Of a stretch of 64,000 bases of DNA, positions 43,798-51,946 are shown one piece after another. Position numbers and translations under genes: made by a program. This DNA comes from Streptomyces violaceusniger (GTDB lineage Bacteria > Actinomycetota > Actinomycetes > Streptomycetales > Streptomycetaceae): contig BJHW01000001.1 of NCBI GenBank assembly GCA_005405945.1, positions 7,750,001 to 7,814,000 of the forward strand, given 5' to 3'. The notes beneath the pieces were generated by a model. It did no database searches, was not told the origin of the DNA, and saw nothing but the letters and a program-made list of their open reading frames with translations. Numbering within the stretch: position 1 is the first letter of the stretch; each line of letters opens with the position of its first letter.

Positions 43798-45909
43798 ATG
43801 AAACCGACCGAAAGCGCCGCCCCGGCGTCGCGGCTGCGCCGGGCCGTGCTGCCCGCGCTGCCGGCCGCTGCGGTCGCCATGGCGGCTTTCGCACTCGGTA
43901 TCGGAGTGTTCCGAGTGCTCGACGCGGGCAATGCGCTCTTTCCCGACGGAACCGTGGGCTGGTCGCTCGCCGTGCTCACCGGAATCATCGTCGGCCATCT
44001 GGTCGCCCTCGGCCGCGACCGCTGGTGGGGCGGCACCGGCTCCGGAGCCGCGTTAACCCTGGCGGCGCTGCTGCTCTACGGCTGGATTCCGGCCGTGCTG
44101 GTCAGCCTCGCCGTGGTCGTCCTGGTCGGCGCCGCCCGCCGGCACCGATGGCGGCAGGCCGCCCTGCACGGCGCGGTCGACATCCTCGGGGTCGGCGCGG
44201 CCGCCCTCACCCTCGCCGCCTTCGGCACCACCCCCTCCGTCGAACACCCCTGGCGCACCGACACCTGGCATGTGTCCGCCATCCCCCAGACGGCCCTGGC
44301 CGCCTTCGTCTATCTCGCGGTGACGCGGGCCCTGTTGTGGTGCTCCCTCGCCCCGCCCGGCGCCGGACTGCCCACCGTCGCCCGCACCGCCCTCTTCCGG
44401 CAGGCCCTCGTCGGCATCGCGCTCCTCGGCATCGCCCCCCTCATCGTGGTCGTCGCCGGGGACACCCCGCTGCTGCTCCCGCTGTTCGCGGTGCCGCTGG
44501 TCGCCCTGGACTCCACGCTGTGGATCGCCCGGGTCCGCGCCGAGGAGCAGCTGCGCGACCCGCTCACCGGGCTGCCCAACCGCCAGTGGCTGCTGGAGCG
44601 CACCTGGACCGCGCTGGACGAGGCCGAGCGGGCCGGCACCCGCACCGCGCTGGTGCTGCTGGACCTCGACCGCTTCCGCTCGGTCAACGACACCCTGGGC
44701 CATCTGGCCGGTGACCGGCTGCTGCTCCAGATCGCCGAGCGGCTGCGGCTCGCCCTGCCGCGCGGGGCGGAGGTGGCCCGGCTCGGCGGCGACGAGTTCG
44801 CGGTGCTGCTGCCCACCACCGACTCGCTCACCAGCGCCCAGCGCAGCGCCCGCGTCCTCGTCGGCGACCTCGGCTCCCCGCTCGACCTGGACGGGCTGAC
44901 CCTGGTGCTCGAGGCCAGCGCAGGCGTCGCCGTCTACCCCGACCACGCCCTGGACGCCGAGGGGCTGCTGCGCCGCGCCGACGTCGCGATGTACCAGGCC
45001 AAGCGCGACCGCAGCGGCGTCGAGCTGTACGAGGCGCGGCGCGACGGCAACACCCCCGACCGGCTCGGTCTGCTCGGCGATCTGCGGCGCGCCCTGGACG
45101 CGGGCGACGTCGAGCTGCACTACCAGCCCAAGGTCGGCTTCGACGGGCATGTGGCGGGCCTGGAGGCCCTGGTGCGCTGGGTGCACCCGGACCGGGGGAA
45201 GGTGCCGCCGGACGAGTTCATCTCCATGGCCGAGAGCTCCGGGCTGATGCCCCGGCTGACCGAGTACGTCCTGGAGACGGCCCTGGGCCAGGTCGCGCGG
45301 TGGCGCGCCGACGGCCTCGAGGTGCCCGTCGCCGTCAATGTCTCGCCGCGCGATGTCCACACCCCCGGCTTCGCGGGCGCGGTCGCCGGGCGGCTGGCCC
45401 GGCACGGGGTCCCGGCGGGCGCCCTGCAGCTGGAGATAACCGAGCACGTCCTGCTGGAGGACCCGCAGCGGGCCGCGGACACCCTGGCCGGGCTCACCGG
45501 GCACGGGGTGAAGATGTCGCTCGACGACTTCGGCACCGGATACTCCTCGCTGGTCCATCTGCGGCGGCTGCCGGTGAGCGAGCTCAAGATCGACCGCTCC
45601 TTCGTGGCCCGGCTGGCCGTGGACAACGAGGACGCGGAGATCGTCCGCTGTACGGTCGACCTCGCCCACTCGCTGGGCCTGCTCGTGGTCGCGGAGGGCG
45701 TCGAGGACGACGAGACCTGGGAGCGGCTGCGGGATCTGGGCTGCGACGCGGTCCAGGGCTGGCTGGTGGCCGCGGCGATGCCGCCGGAGGAGATGACGGC
45801 GTGGCTGCGGGCGCGGGGCGAGGGTGGCTGGCACCGCGAGACGGCGGAGCCGTCGGGCGAAGCCGCTACCGCGGAGGCGGACGAGGACGCGGATCAGCCC
45901 GTGACGTAG
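43798..45909 (+). CDS. rmdB: Membrane GGDEF-EAL protein, RmdB-like c-di-GMP phosphodiesterase, with a TTA codon
   Basis: The 703-residue protein has six or more N-terminal membrane helices (residues about 15-240), then a GGDEF domain (RDPLTGLPNRQWLL; GGDEF at 330-334, intact) and an EAL domain (EAL at 456-458; EITEHVLLED, SLDDFGTGYSSL, ELKIDRSFV). It stands just upstream of gatCAB, the position of SCO5495 (RmdB) in S. coelicolor as I recall, where the protein is a c-di-GMP phosphodiesterase affecting aerial hyphae. Residue 86 is encoded by TTA (44053-44055), so translation probably needs the developmental bldA tRNA. Start ATG at 43798 after GAGAGGGACGG. Confidence 0.9.
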   Translation: MKPTESAAPASRLRRAVLPALPAAAVAMAAFALGIGVFRVLDAGNALFPDGTVGWSLAVLTGIIVGHLVALGRDRWWGGTGSGAALTLAALLLYGWIPAVLVSLAVVVLVGAARRHRWRQAALHGAVDILGVGAAALTLAAFGTTPSVEHPWRTDTWHVSAIPQTALAAFVYLAVTRALLWCSLAPPGAGLPTVARTALFRQALVGIALLGIAPLIVVVAGDTPLLLPLFAVPLVALDSTLWIARVRAEEQLRDPLTGLPNRQWLLERTWTALDEAERAGTRTALVLLDLDRFRSVNDTLGHLAGDRLLLQIAERLRLALPRGAEVARLGGDEFAVLLPTTDSLTSAQRSARVLVGDLGSPLDLDGLTLVLEASAGVAVYPDHALDAEGLLRRADVAMYQAKRDRSGVELYEARRDGNTPDRLGLLGDLRRALDAGDVELHYQPKVGFDGHVAGLEALVRWVHPDRGKVPPDEFISMAESSGLMPRLTEYVLETALGQVARWRADGLEVPVAVNVSPRDVHTPGFAGAVAGRLARHGVPAGALQLEITEHVLLEDPQRAADTLAGLTGHGVKMSLDDFGTGYSSLVHLRRLPVSELKIDRSFVARLAVDNEDAEIVRCTVDLAHSLGLLVVAEGVEDDETWERLRDLGCDAVQGWLVAAAMPPEEMTAWLRARGEGGWHRETAEPSGEAATAEADEDADQPVT

Positions 45910-45997
45910 GGGTGCGGCGCCGGTGCTGCCCCTTGGTGTTTCGTTGCCGGGTGTGGGCCGGTGGGTGAGTTGTGCCCACCCGTCCCGCCAGGGGGCA

Positions 45998-46021
45998 CCT
46001 CCCAGCGTTAGCTGGGGGAGG
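45998..46021. repeat. Palindromic intergenic element between rmdB and gatC
   Basis: CCTCCCAGC (45998-46006) and GCTGGGGGAGG (46011-46021) pair around GTTA with a G bulge, flanked by GCCCACC-type repeats. Sequences of this kind recur between Streptomyces genes. It may terminate rmdB transcription. The remaining 216-base gap carries the gatCAB promoter; I could not pick out a clear -10. Confidence 0.55.
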
Positions 46022-46125
46022 AACGATTGCCCACGACCAGGCCCACCCAAAGCCTTTCGCGCTGGGTGTGCGGGGAGCCATAGGATTGGGGCCGAAACAC
46101 TTCACACTCACCCAGAGGATCGCTG

Positions 46126-46422
46126 CATGCCTGGCATCACGCGCGAGGAGGTCGCCCACCTCGCCCGGCTGGCGCGTCTGGAGCTGAAGGCCGAAGAGCT
46201 CGACCACTTCGCCGGACAGCTCGACGACATCATCGGCGCGGTCGCCCGCGTCTCCGAGGTCGCCGACCAAGACGTTCCGCCGACCTCTCACCCGCTGCCG
46301 CTGACCAACGTCATGCGCCGGGACGAGGTCCGTCCGTCCCTGACCCCGCAGCAGGCGCTGGCCTGCGCCCCGGCCCAGGAGCAGCAGCGTTTCAAGGTGC
46401 CGCAGATCCTGGGGAGGAGTGA
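46126..46422 (+). CDS. gatC: Asp-tRNA(Asn)/Glu-tRNA(Gln) amidotransferase subunit C (frameshift at the last codons)
   Basis: Small subunit that stabilises GatA on GatB. About 98 residues: MPGITREEVAHLARLARLELKAEELDHFAGQLDDIIGAV and PTSHPLPLTNVMRRDEVRPSLTPQQAL are classical GatC. The usual end QILGEE-stop at 46420-46422 is out of frame by one base; restoring a G to the GGGG run at 46411-46414 corrects it. Taken literally, the frame would run on through gatA. GatC is needed for the only route to Gln-tRNA(Gln) in actinobacteria, so this is almost surely a sequence error. Confidence 0.95.
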   Translation, partial: HAWHHARGGRPPRPAGASGAEGRRARPLRRTARRHHRRGRPRLRGRRPRRSADLSPAAADQRHAPGRGPSVPDPAAGAGLRPGPGAAAFQGAADPGEE

Positions 46423-46427
46423 CCACC

Positions 46428-47921
46428 GTGACCGACCTGACCAGGCTCACCGCGGCCGGGATCGCCGCCAGGATCGCCTCCGGCGAGGTCACCGCCGTCG
46501 AGGTGACCGAGGCGCACCTGGCCCGTATCGAGGCCGTCGACGAGAAGGTGCACGCCTTCCTGTACGTGGACCGCGAGGGGGCGCTCGCCCAGGCGCGCGC
46601 CGTCGACGCGAAGCGGGAGCGCGGCGAGGAGCTGGGCCCGCTGGCCGGTGTCCCGCTCGCGCTCAAGGACATCTTCACCACCGAGGGGATCCCGACCACG
46701 GTCGGTTCCAAGATCCTCGAGGGGTGGATCCCGCCGTACGACGCGACCGTCACCCAGCGGCTGCGGGACGCGGACGTGATCGTCCTCGGCAAGACCAACA
46801 TGGACGAGTTCGCCATGGGGTCCTCGACCGAGAACAGCGCCTTCGGCCCCACCGGCAACCCCTGGGACCTCACCCGGGTCCCCGGCGGCTCCGGCGGCGG
46901 CTCGTCCGCCTCGCTGGCCTCCTTCCAGGCCCCGCTCGCCATCGGCACCGACACCGGCGGCTCGATCCGCCAGCCCGCCGCCGTCACCGGCACGGTCGGG
47001 GTCAAGCCGACGTACGGCGGGGTCTCCCGCTACGGCATGGTGGCGTTCTCGTCCTCGCTCGACCAGGGCGGCCCCTGCGCCCGCACCGTGCTGGACGCGG
47101 CGCTGCTGCACGAGGTCATCGCCGGGCACGACCCGATGGACTCGACCTCCATCGACGAGCCGGTCCCGGCCGTCGTCGAGGCCGCCCGCAACGGAAGCGT
47201 GCGGGGCATGCGGATCGGCGTCGTCAAGGAGTTCGCGGGCGAGGGCTACCAGGCCGGCGTCATGCAGCGCTTCAACGAGTCGGTGGAGCTGCTGCGGGAG
47301 CTGGGCGCCGAGATCGAGGAGATCTCCTGTCCGTCCTTCGACAAGGCGCTGGCCGCGTACTACCTGATCGCGCCGTCCGAGTGCTCGTCCAACCTGGCCC
47401 GCTTCGACGCCATGCGCTACGGCCTGCGGGTGGGCGACGACGGCACCAAGTCCGCCGAGGACGTCACCGCGCTCACCCGCGCGGAGGGCTTCGGCGCCGA
47501 GGTCAAGCGCCGGATCATGCTCGGCACCTACGCGCTCAGCTCCGGCTACTACGACGCGTACTACGGCTCCGCGCAGAAGGTCCGTACGCTGATCAAGCGC
47601 GACTTCGAGAAGGCGTTCGAGCGGGTCGACGTGCTGATCTCGCCGACCACCCCGACCACCGCCTTCCCGATCGGCGAGCGCGCCGACGACCCGATGGCGA
47701 TGTATCTGGCCGACCTCTGCACGATTCCCACGAACCTCGCGGGGAACGCGGCCATGTCACTGCCCTGCGGTCTGGCGCCGGAGGACGGTCTGCCGGTCGG
47801 ACTGCAGATCATCGCCCCCGCCATGGCCGACGACCGGCTCTACAAGGTCGGTGCCGCGGTCGAGGCCGCGCTCATCGACAAGTGGGGCCACCCGCTGATC
47901 GAGGAGGCACCGTCCCTATGA
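46428..47921 (+). CDS. gatA: Asp-tRNA(Asn)/Glu-tRNA(Gln) amidotransferase subunit A
   Basis: Amidase that releases ammonia from glutamine for the transamidation of Glu-tRNA(Gln). The 497-residue protein has the amidase-signature catalytic triad: Lys in PLALKDIFTTEG, the cis-Ser in GGSGGGSSASLA and the nucleophile Ser in GTDTGGSIRQPAA. I chose the GTG at 46428 since GAGGAG (46414-46419) is eight bases upstream; the GTG at 46419 would place the ribosome site inside the start. The stop overlaps the start of the next small gene (ATGA). Confidence 0.97.
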   Translation: MTDLTRLTAAGIAARIASGEVTAVEVTEAHLARIEAVDEKVHAFLYVDREGALAQARAVDAKRERGEELGPLAGVPLALKDIFTTEGIPTTVGSKILEGWIPPYDATVTQRLRDADVIVLGKTNMDEFAMGSSTENSAFGPTGNPWDLTRVPGGSGGGSSASLASFQAPLAIGTDTGGSIRQPAAVTGTVGVKPTYGGVSRYGMVAFSSSLDQGGPCARTVLDAALLHEVIAGHDPMDSTSIDEPVPAVVEAARNGSVRGMRIGVVKEFAGEGYQAGVMQRFNESVELLRELGAEIEEISCPSFDKALAAYYLIAPSECSSNLARFDAMRYGLRVGDDGTKSAEDVTALTRAEGFGAEVKRRIMLGTYALSSGYYDAYYGSAQKVRTLIKRDFEKAFERVDVLISPTTPTTAFPIGERADDPMAMYLADLCTIPTNLAGNAAMSLPCGLAPEDGLPVGLQIIAPAMADDRLYKVGAAVEAALIDKWGHPLIEEAPSL

Positions 47922-48157
47922 GTGCGATCAAGAAGGCGAAGGGCTTCAAGAAGTCCAGGCCCGGCACCTACCTGTCCATCGCGACCTCGCTGTTCGGCGC
48001 GGTCAGTGTGGCGAAGCAGGCCAAGAAGGCCCGATTCGAGAACGACAAGCTGCAGCTGGCCGACGCGGTGGTCTCGGCCGCCGCCATCGTCACCGGCGTC
48101 GCCCTGCTCATCCGCGAGCTCAAGCGCATGGGCGACGACGACGTCCTCGCGGACTGA
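47918..48157 (+). CDS. Small conserved protein between gatA and gatB
   Basis: A 79-residue protein: a basic N-terminus (MSAIKKAKGFKKSRPGTYLS), a first hydrophobic segment (IATSLFGAVSVAKQ) and a second (ADAVVSAAAIVTGVALLIREL), ending acidic. It overlaps the gatA stop by four bases and precedes gatB by 15, so it is made with the amidotransferase subunits. I recall a gene of this kind in the same place in other streptomycetes. It may be a small membrane or membrane-associated protein; function unknown. Confidence 0.8.
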   Translation: MSAIKKAKGFKKSRPGTYLSIATSLFGAVSVAKQAKKARFENDKLQLADAVVSAAAIVTGVALLIRELKRMGDDDVLAD

Positions 48158-48172
48158 GAGGTTAGTTTTTCC

Positions 48173-49678
48173 GTGACCGTCACTGAACTGGTGTCGTACG
48201 AGGACGCCCTCGCCACCTACGACCCCGTGATGGGGCTCGAGGTGCACGTCGAGCTCGGCACCAAGACCAAGATGTTCTGCGGGTGCTCCACGGCGCTGGG
48301 CGCCGAGCCCAACACGCAGACCTGCCCCACCTGCCTCGGCCTGCCCGGCTCGCTCCCGGTGGTCAACGCGACCGGCGTCGAGTCCGCCATCAAGATCGGG
48401 CTCGCGCTCAACTGCGAGATCGCCGAATGGTGCCGCTTCGCCCGGAAGAACTACTTCTATCCGGACATGCCGAAGAACTTCCAGACGTCGCAGTACGACG
48501 AGCCGATCGCCTACAACGGCTATCTGGACGTCGATGTCGACGGTGAGGTCTTCCGCGTCGAGATCGAGCGCGCCCATATGGAGGAGGACACCGGCAAGTC
48601 CACCCATGTGGGTGGCGCGACCGGCCGCATCCACGGCGCCCAGCACTCCCTCCTGGACTACAACCGGGCCGGGATCCCGCTGATCGAGATCGTCACCAAG
48701 CCGATCGTCGGCGCCGGGGAGAAGGCCCCGGAGGTCGCCAAGGCGTATGTGACCGAGCTGCGCGAGCTCATCAAGTCGCTCGGGGTCTCCGAGGCGCGCA
48801 TGGAGATGGGCCAGATGCGCTGCGATGTGAACCTGTCGCTGCGCCCGCGGGGCGCCGACAAGTTCGGCACCCGCTCCGAGACCAAGAACGTCAACTCGCT
48901 GCGGTCGGTCGAGCGCGCGGTCCGCTTCGAGATCCAGCGCCATGCCGCGGTGCTGGGCGACGGCGGCACGATCATCCAGGAGACCCGCCACTTCCACGAG
49001 GAGGACGGCTCCACGACCTCCGGCCGGGTCAAGGAGGAGGCCGAGGACTACCGCTACTTCCCCGAGCCCGACCTGGTGCCGGTCGCCCCGGCCCGGGCGT
49101 GGGTGGAGGAACTGCGCGGCGGGCTTCCGGAGCTGCCGCGGGTGCGCCGCAACCGGCTGCGCGAGGAGTGGGGCCTGTCCCGGCACGAGATGCAGTCGGT
49201 GCTCAACGCGGGTGCGATCGACCTGATCACGGCCACGATGGACGAGGGCGCCCCGGCCGACCAGGCCCGTAAGTGGTGGATGGGCGAGCTGGCCCGCCGT
49301 GCCAACGAGGACGGGGTGGAGCTCGCGGCGCTGCCGATCACCCCGGCGCAGGTGGCCCGGGTGTGCGCGCTGGTCAAGGAGGGCTCGCTCAACGACAAGC
49401 TGGCCCGCCAGACCATCGAGGGCGTCCTCGCGGGCGAGGGCGGCCCGGACGAGGTCGTGGCCAAGCGCGGGCTGAAGGTCGTCTCGGACGAGGGCGCGCT
49501 GGGCACCGCCGTGGACGAGGCGATCGCGGCCAACGCGGCCATCGCCGACAAGATCCGCGGCGGCAAGGTCGCGGCGGCGGGTGCGCTGGTCGGCGCGGTC
49601 ATGAAGGCCACGCGCGGCCAGGCGGACGCGGCGCGGGTGCGCGAGCTGATCCTGGAGAAGCTGGGCGTCGAGGGCTGA
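48173..49678 (+). CDS. gatB: Asp-tRNA(Asn)/Glu-tRNA(Gln) amidotransferase subunit B
   Basis: Kinase/transamidase subunit that phosphorylates and amidates the tRNA-bound Glu or Asp. The 501-residue protein has MGLEVHVELGTKTKMFCGC at the N-terminus, IERAHMEEDTGKSTHV, LLDYNRAGIPLIEIVTKP, and the YqeY-like C-terminal tail domain (AAAGALVGAVMKATRGQADAARV). Full length. Start GTG at 48173 after GAGAGG. A strong terminator follows. Confidence 0.98.
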   Translation: MTVTELVSYEDALATYDPVMGLEVHVELGTKTKMFCGCSTALGAEPNTQTCPTCLGLPGSLPVVNATGVESAIKIGLALNCEIAEWCRFARKNYFYPDMPKNFQTSQYDEPIAYNGYLDVDVDGEVFRVEIERAHMEEDTGKSTHVGGATGRIHGAQHSLLDYNRAGIPLIEIVTKPIVGAGEKAPEVAKAYVTELRELIKSLGVSEARMEMGQMRCDVNLSLRPRGADKFGTRSETKNVNSLRSVERAVRFEIQRHAAVLGDGGTIIQETRHFHEEDGSTTSGRVKEEAEDYRYFPEPDLVPVAPARAWVEELRGGLPELPRVRRNRLREEWGLSRHEMQSVLNAGAIDLITATMDEGAPADQARKWWMGELARRANEDGVELAALPITPAQVARVCALVKEGSLNDKLARQTIEGVLAGEGGPDEVVAKRGLKVVSDEGALGTAVDEAIAANAAIADKIRGGKVAAAGALVGAVMKATRGQADAARVRELILEKLGVEG

Positions 49679-49708
49679 CCCGCTTCGGGTTCGTCCGTTT
49701 CGGTTCCT

Positions 49709-49748
49709 GACGGCGGCGGGGCGCGCGAAAGCGCACCCCGCCGCCGTC
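49709..49748 (+). terminator. Terminator after gatB
   Basis: GACGGCGGCGGGG pairs perfectly with CCCCGCCGCCGTC, and the inner GCGC-GAAA-GCGC adds a stable tetraloop. It starts 30 bases past the gatB stop and closes the gatCAB operon. Confidence 0.9.
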
Positions 49749-50328
49749 GTACGCGCCCTCACGGGGGCCCGGCGGCTCGTTCCCCTCCCCGCCCCTTCCC
49801 GCTACCAGGGGCTTCGCCCCTGGACCCGGGGCGTCGCCCCGCCGCGATCAGCTACCCGGCCAGGGCCCTGACCGCGCCGCCTGCGACGCGGCGGTCAGAG
49901 CGGCCGGCCGGTGAGCAGGGGGCCGGGGCGCACCGGCGGGCTGATCGCGGTCGAATGCCCCCGCGTCGGATGACCGGGACGATGCCCGCGCACATCCGGG
50001 GTGTCCGACCAGGGGCTGGGGGGGAGGGGAACAGCCCGCCGCAGGCGTCACGATCTGCCGGACGCCCCTGGCGGCCTGCGGCGGGCTGCTTTCCCCTACC
50101 CGCCCCAGCCCCCGTGCCGGGGCTCTGCCCCAGCCCCCGGAGGGCGACCGGGGCTTCGCCCCAGCCTCATGGGACTTGGCCTCGGACCTATGGGGCTTGG
50201 CCCCTGGCCATCCGGGTCGTCCGGCCCGGGGTCTGGGGCGGGGCCCGGTTGTGGGAAGGGGCGGGGAGGGGAACAGCCCGCCGCAGGCGCCAAGACCCGC
50301 CGGACACCCCAGAGCAGCCCGGACACCC
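49749..50328. repeat. Cluster of dispersed GC-skewed repeats, no gene
   Basis: The 580 bases hold at least four copies of the dispersed element in both orientations: near 49785-49840 (CCCCTCCCCGCCCCTTCCC with GGGGCTTCGCCCC), 50005-50050 (GGGGAGGGGAACAGCCCGCC), 50078-50145 (GGCCTGCGGCGGGCTGCTTT) and 50225-50295 (GGAAGGGGCGGGGAGGGGAA and CAGCCCGCCGCAGGC). Between them lie short CCTGGGACTTGG-like repeats. I see no coding sequence. Confidence 0.75.
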
Positions 50329-51818
50329 CTACAGCAGCAGCGGCTCCAGATGCGGTACCTCGAACCCCTCGTCGTCAAAGGGGTACAGCGGCCGCACAAG
50401 GCGCCGGTGGCCCAGGCGCGCCAGATCCTGGTCCACTCCGCCAGGGGTGAGCGCGAGCCGCCAGTCCGCCGCCACGTCGTACAGCTCGGGCTCCAGATAG
50501 CCGATCTTGACCACGACGAGGTCATAGCCGCGCGGATCCAGCTCGCCGAAGTCGGCCAGGGTGTGGAACGGCTTGCGGCGGCTGACCAGGATCGCCGTGA
50601 CGCCCCCGTGCCGCACCGCCGCGAGGTCCCCGCCGACCGGGTCGTCCCGGCGCAGGGTGACCACCTCGCCGGTCAGCTCGCAGGGCGCGGCGTGGTCCGC
50701 CGTCCCCGGCTGATCCCGCCGCCGACGGACAGCCGGACCGTCGCGCCCGGCCCGGCGGCGAAGCACTCCGCGACCGCCGCCGGATCGGTGATCCCGGGGT
50801 GCAGGGCGGTGGCGCGGCCGGCGGCCAGATCCTCGTTGGCCAGCAGCCGCCCGAGCATATAGGCGAGGTCCCCGGCGCCCCCGGCCGTGGGATTGTCGCC
50901 GGAGTCGCTGATCAGGAAGGGGCGGGCGGAGGAGGCGACGGCCTCGGCGATGCACTCGTCGGCGCCGCCGGTGGGGCCGACGAAGGTGAAGTCGCGGCGC
51001 ATCTCCCAGTACTCGCGGGCCAGGGAACGGGTCTGCTCGACGGCGAGCACGGGGTCGTCGCCGGTCACCACCACGGCTGCCCGGCAGCGCGGCTCGTCGG
51101 CCCAGGCGTAGCCCACCCAGATCGCCGCGTCCACGACACCGTCCATCGCCTCCACGGCGGCCAGCCGCCCGTACAGCGACTTGGCGGGCTCCAGACGGGT
51201 GCTGGTGCGCTCACCGGGCAGCAGCACCGGGATCTGCACCCAGGCCAGGTGCGGGCGGCCGCTGCCGGAGGCCAGGCGCTCCACCAGCTTGCGGGCGGCG
51301 CGCTCGCGGGTCTCCCAGGCGTCCTCGTGCGGGGCGAGCCGGTGGGCGGTGATCAGGTCGAGCCGGCCGGCGAAGCGGCGGGAGACATTGCCGTGCGGGT
51401 CCATGGCGGCGGAGATCAGCGCGTCCGGTCCGATCGCCTCCCGTACCGCCTCGGTCAGATCGCCTTCGGCGTCCTCCAGGCCCACGACGCTCATCGCGCC
51501 GTGGATGTCGTACACCAGCCCGTCGAGCGGACCGGCCAGGCGCAGCCGCTCGATCAGCTCGCCCTTGATCCGGTCGTAGGTCCCGCGCTCGACCGGGCCG
51601 CCGGGGAGCGAGACGGCGTGGAGCAGCGGCACCCACTCGGCGCGCCCGGCCAGCTCGCCGTCCGGCCGGGTCCAGGCGTAGCGGTCCAGCAGCTCGGCGC
51701 CGCGGGTGACGCGGAAGTCGTCGTAGGCCGCGCGGTGCGGGCTGAAGGTGCTGGACTCGATGTGCATACCGCCGATGCCGATACGCGGGCGGCGGCCTCC
51801 GGACGCGGCAGGATTCAT
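50329..51818 (-). CDS. M81-family (MlrC-like) metallopeptidase (frameshifted)
   Basis: Start ATG at 51818 gives MNPAASGGRRPRIGIGGMHIESSTFSPHRA, the MlrC N-terminus, followed by LDGLVYDIHGAMSV and ISAAMDPHGNVSRR with zinc-binding residues, then FLISDSGDNPTAGGAGD. As written the frame stops at 50673, but the C-terminal MlrC domain (GTADHAAPCELTGEVVTL and on, ending VPHLEPLLL) continues in another frame to 50329. One base is missing near 50712 (expected SVGGGISPGTADH). MlrC of sphingomonads opens microcystin-derived peptides; the substrate here is unknown. About 495 residues when repaired, the usual length. Confidence 0.85.
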
Positions 51819-51946
51819 GCTCTCCGACTTCCCCCTCCTGCATGTGGCGAAGCCCACAAAGGGGACAAAGGATCTTTTTCGCCTGGCAGAGTGCCAGGTC
51901 ACAAGCACATCACGCCGCCCCCCGGCGCACGACCCGGAAAGCAGCC

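Noticed and set aside
46126..48157. A single fused gatC-plus-downstream protein suggested by the uninterrupted frame
   Set aside because: The fusion is only the result of one missing G near 46411. Downstream it runs out of frame through gatA, whose own frame is intact.
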